A stretch of 64,000 bases of DNA from the NCBI GenBank assembly GCA_903875225.1, contig CAIQVJ010000112.1:207716-271715 (forward strand). The letters run 5' to 3'. The DNA comes from an uncultured Pseudomonadota bacterium (lineage in GTDB: Bacteria > Myxococcota_A > UBA796 > SXON01). Of the stretch, positions 63,592 through 64,000 are shown one piece after another; the stretch's first letter is position 1, and the number at the start of each line of letters is the position of its first letter. A program made the position numbers and the translations under genes. The notes under the pieces are model-generated. The model saw only the letters and a program-made list of their open reading frames with translations, had not been told where the DNA came from and ran no database searches.

Positions 63592-64000
63592 ATGGCCTGC
63601 ATCGTCGAGCTCCGGGGGACCGCGGACGCGCAGCTGCGCGCGGTGGTGCAGGAGGGCGTGCCCTTGCTCGTGCGCGCGCTCGCCCGGGAAGACCGCGAAC
63701 TACCGCGGTTCGTGGTGCGGGAGTTCGACGCCTACCTTGGCTGTCGCGACCCCGCGAAGGGCTTTGCGTGGCTCGAGTGTGCGGACTGCCAGCATCACCG
63801 GCTCGTGTTGTTCTCGTGCAAGACGCGGGGCTTCTGCCCGAGCTGTGCAGGCCGGCGCATGGCGGAGAAGGCGGCGCACTGGGTGGACCGGGTGATCCCG
63901 TGGGTGGCGACGCGGCAGTGGGTGCTCACCGTGCCCTTCAGGCGCCGCTGGCTCCTGGCCCGGCGCACCGATCTCGTCGATGGGGTCCTGCGCGTGGCCC
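63592..64000 (+). mobile_element. IS91-family transposase, 3' end beyond window
   Basis: At least 136 residues from ATG 63592, open to the window edge. The zinc-binding N-terminal domain is characteristic: AWLECADCQHHRLVLFSC, KTRGFCPSCAGRRMAEKAAH, DRVIPWVATRQWVLTVPFR, then WLLARRTDLVDGVL. This is the start of the Y1/HUH-type IS91 transposases that move by rolling-circle transposition. The catalytic HUH and Tyr motifs would lie beyond the window, so intactness is unknown. It marks a probable mobile segment next to the helicase. Confidence 0.88.

Overview
The window is about 70% G+C, densely coded on both strands, and probably chromosomal. It suggests a Myxococcota / 'deltaproteobacterial' genome. 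The evidence is a giant Ser/Thr kinase-ATPase-GAF-histidine kinase hybrid, NtrC-type regulation through sigma-54, a GldF/GldG-type transporter, and many lipoproteins with Asp/Thr/Ser-rich tethers behind the lipobox. The assignment is inference. No tRNA, rRNA or CRISPR array was found.

Left part (1-20 kb). The window opens in the conserved rnpA-yidD-yidC-jag block that often lies near the chromosomal origin, followed by a Tat-exported subunit plus GMC oxidoreductase, a YcaQ-like DNA glycosylase and an Old Yellow Enzyme. A tight minus-strand operon (14774 to 7735) holds a small membrane protein, a two-domain cyclic-nucleotide-binding-fold protein, GldF- and GldG-like transporter parts, a DUF4340 protein and a lipase-like lipoprotein. 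Rightward genes follow: a lipoprotein, a membrane protein, an EVE protein, ETF-ubiquinone oxidoreductase and a degenerate metallophosphatase-like lipoprotein.

Middle part (19.7-37.1 kb) is the most interesting. A sigma-54-dependent response regulator (20269-21651) has its own -24/-12 promoter. Short imperfect palindromes (GGAC-N4-GTCC type) flank it on both sides, inverted on one side relative to the other. An 1865-residue hybrid kinase follows. Over the next 10 kb, seven more sites with GG-N10-GC spacing, four of them exact TGGCAC-N5-TTGC, face the starts of six transcription units. Three units are divergent pairs, each sharing one control region. The predicted targets include a hemerythrin-like protein, a SnoaL-like protein, a four-gene envelope operon, a sugar nucleotidyltransferase, a Host_attach (release-factor-like) protein, a ribosome hibernation factor fused to a cold-shock domain, and a triple-BON protein. 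This looks like a self-contained sigma-54 stress or dormancy regulon with its sensor and activator next door.

Right part (37-64 kb) is a mixture: an AmpG-like MFS carrier, a solitary sucA, several lipoproteins (one tandem paralogous pair), a B12-type radical SAM enzyme, a FadL-like porin, a 5'-nucleotidase-like lipoprotein, adenosine deaminase, a fatty acid desaturase, a methyltransferase, a GH-like lipoprotein, a zinc-ribbon membrane protein and an asparagine-synthetase-like enzyme lacking its Cys2 nucleophile. Then come a formylglycine-generating-enzyme-like lipoprotein, a TetR-zinc ribbon-hydrolase operon with a palindromic operator, a 115-bp tandem repeat, a DEAD-box helicase, and the start of an IS91-type transposase cut by the window edge.
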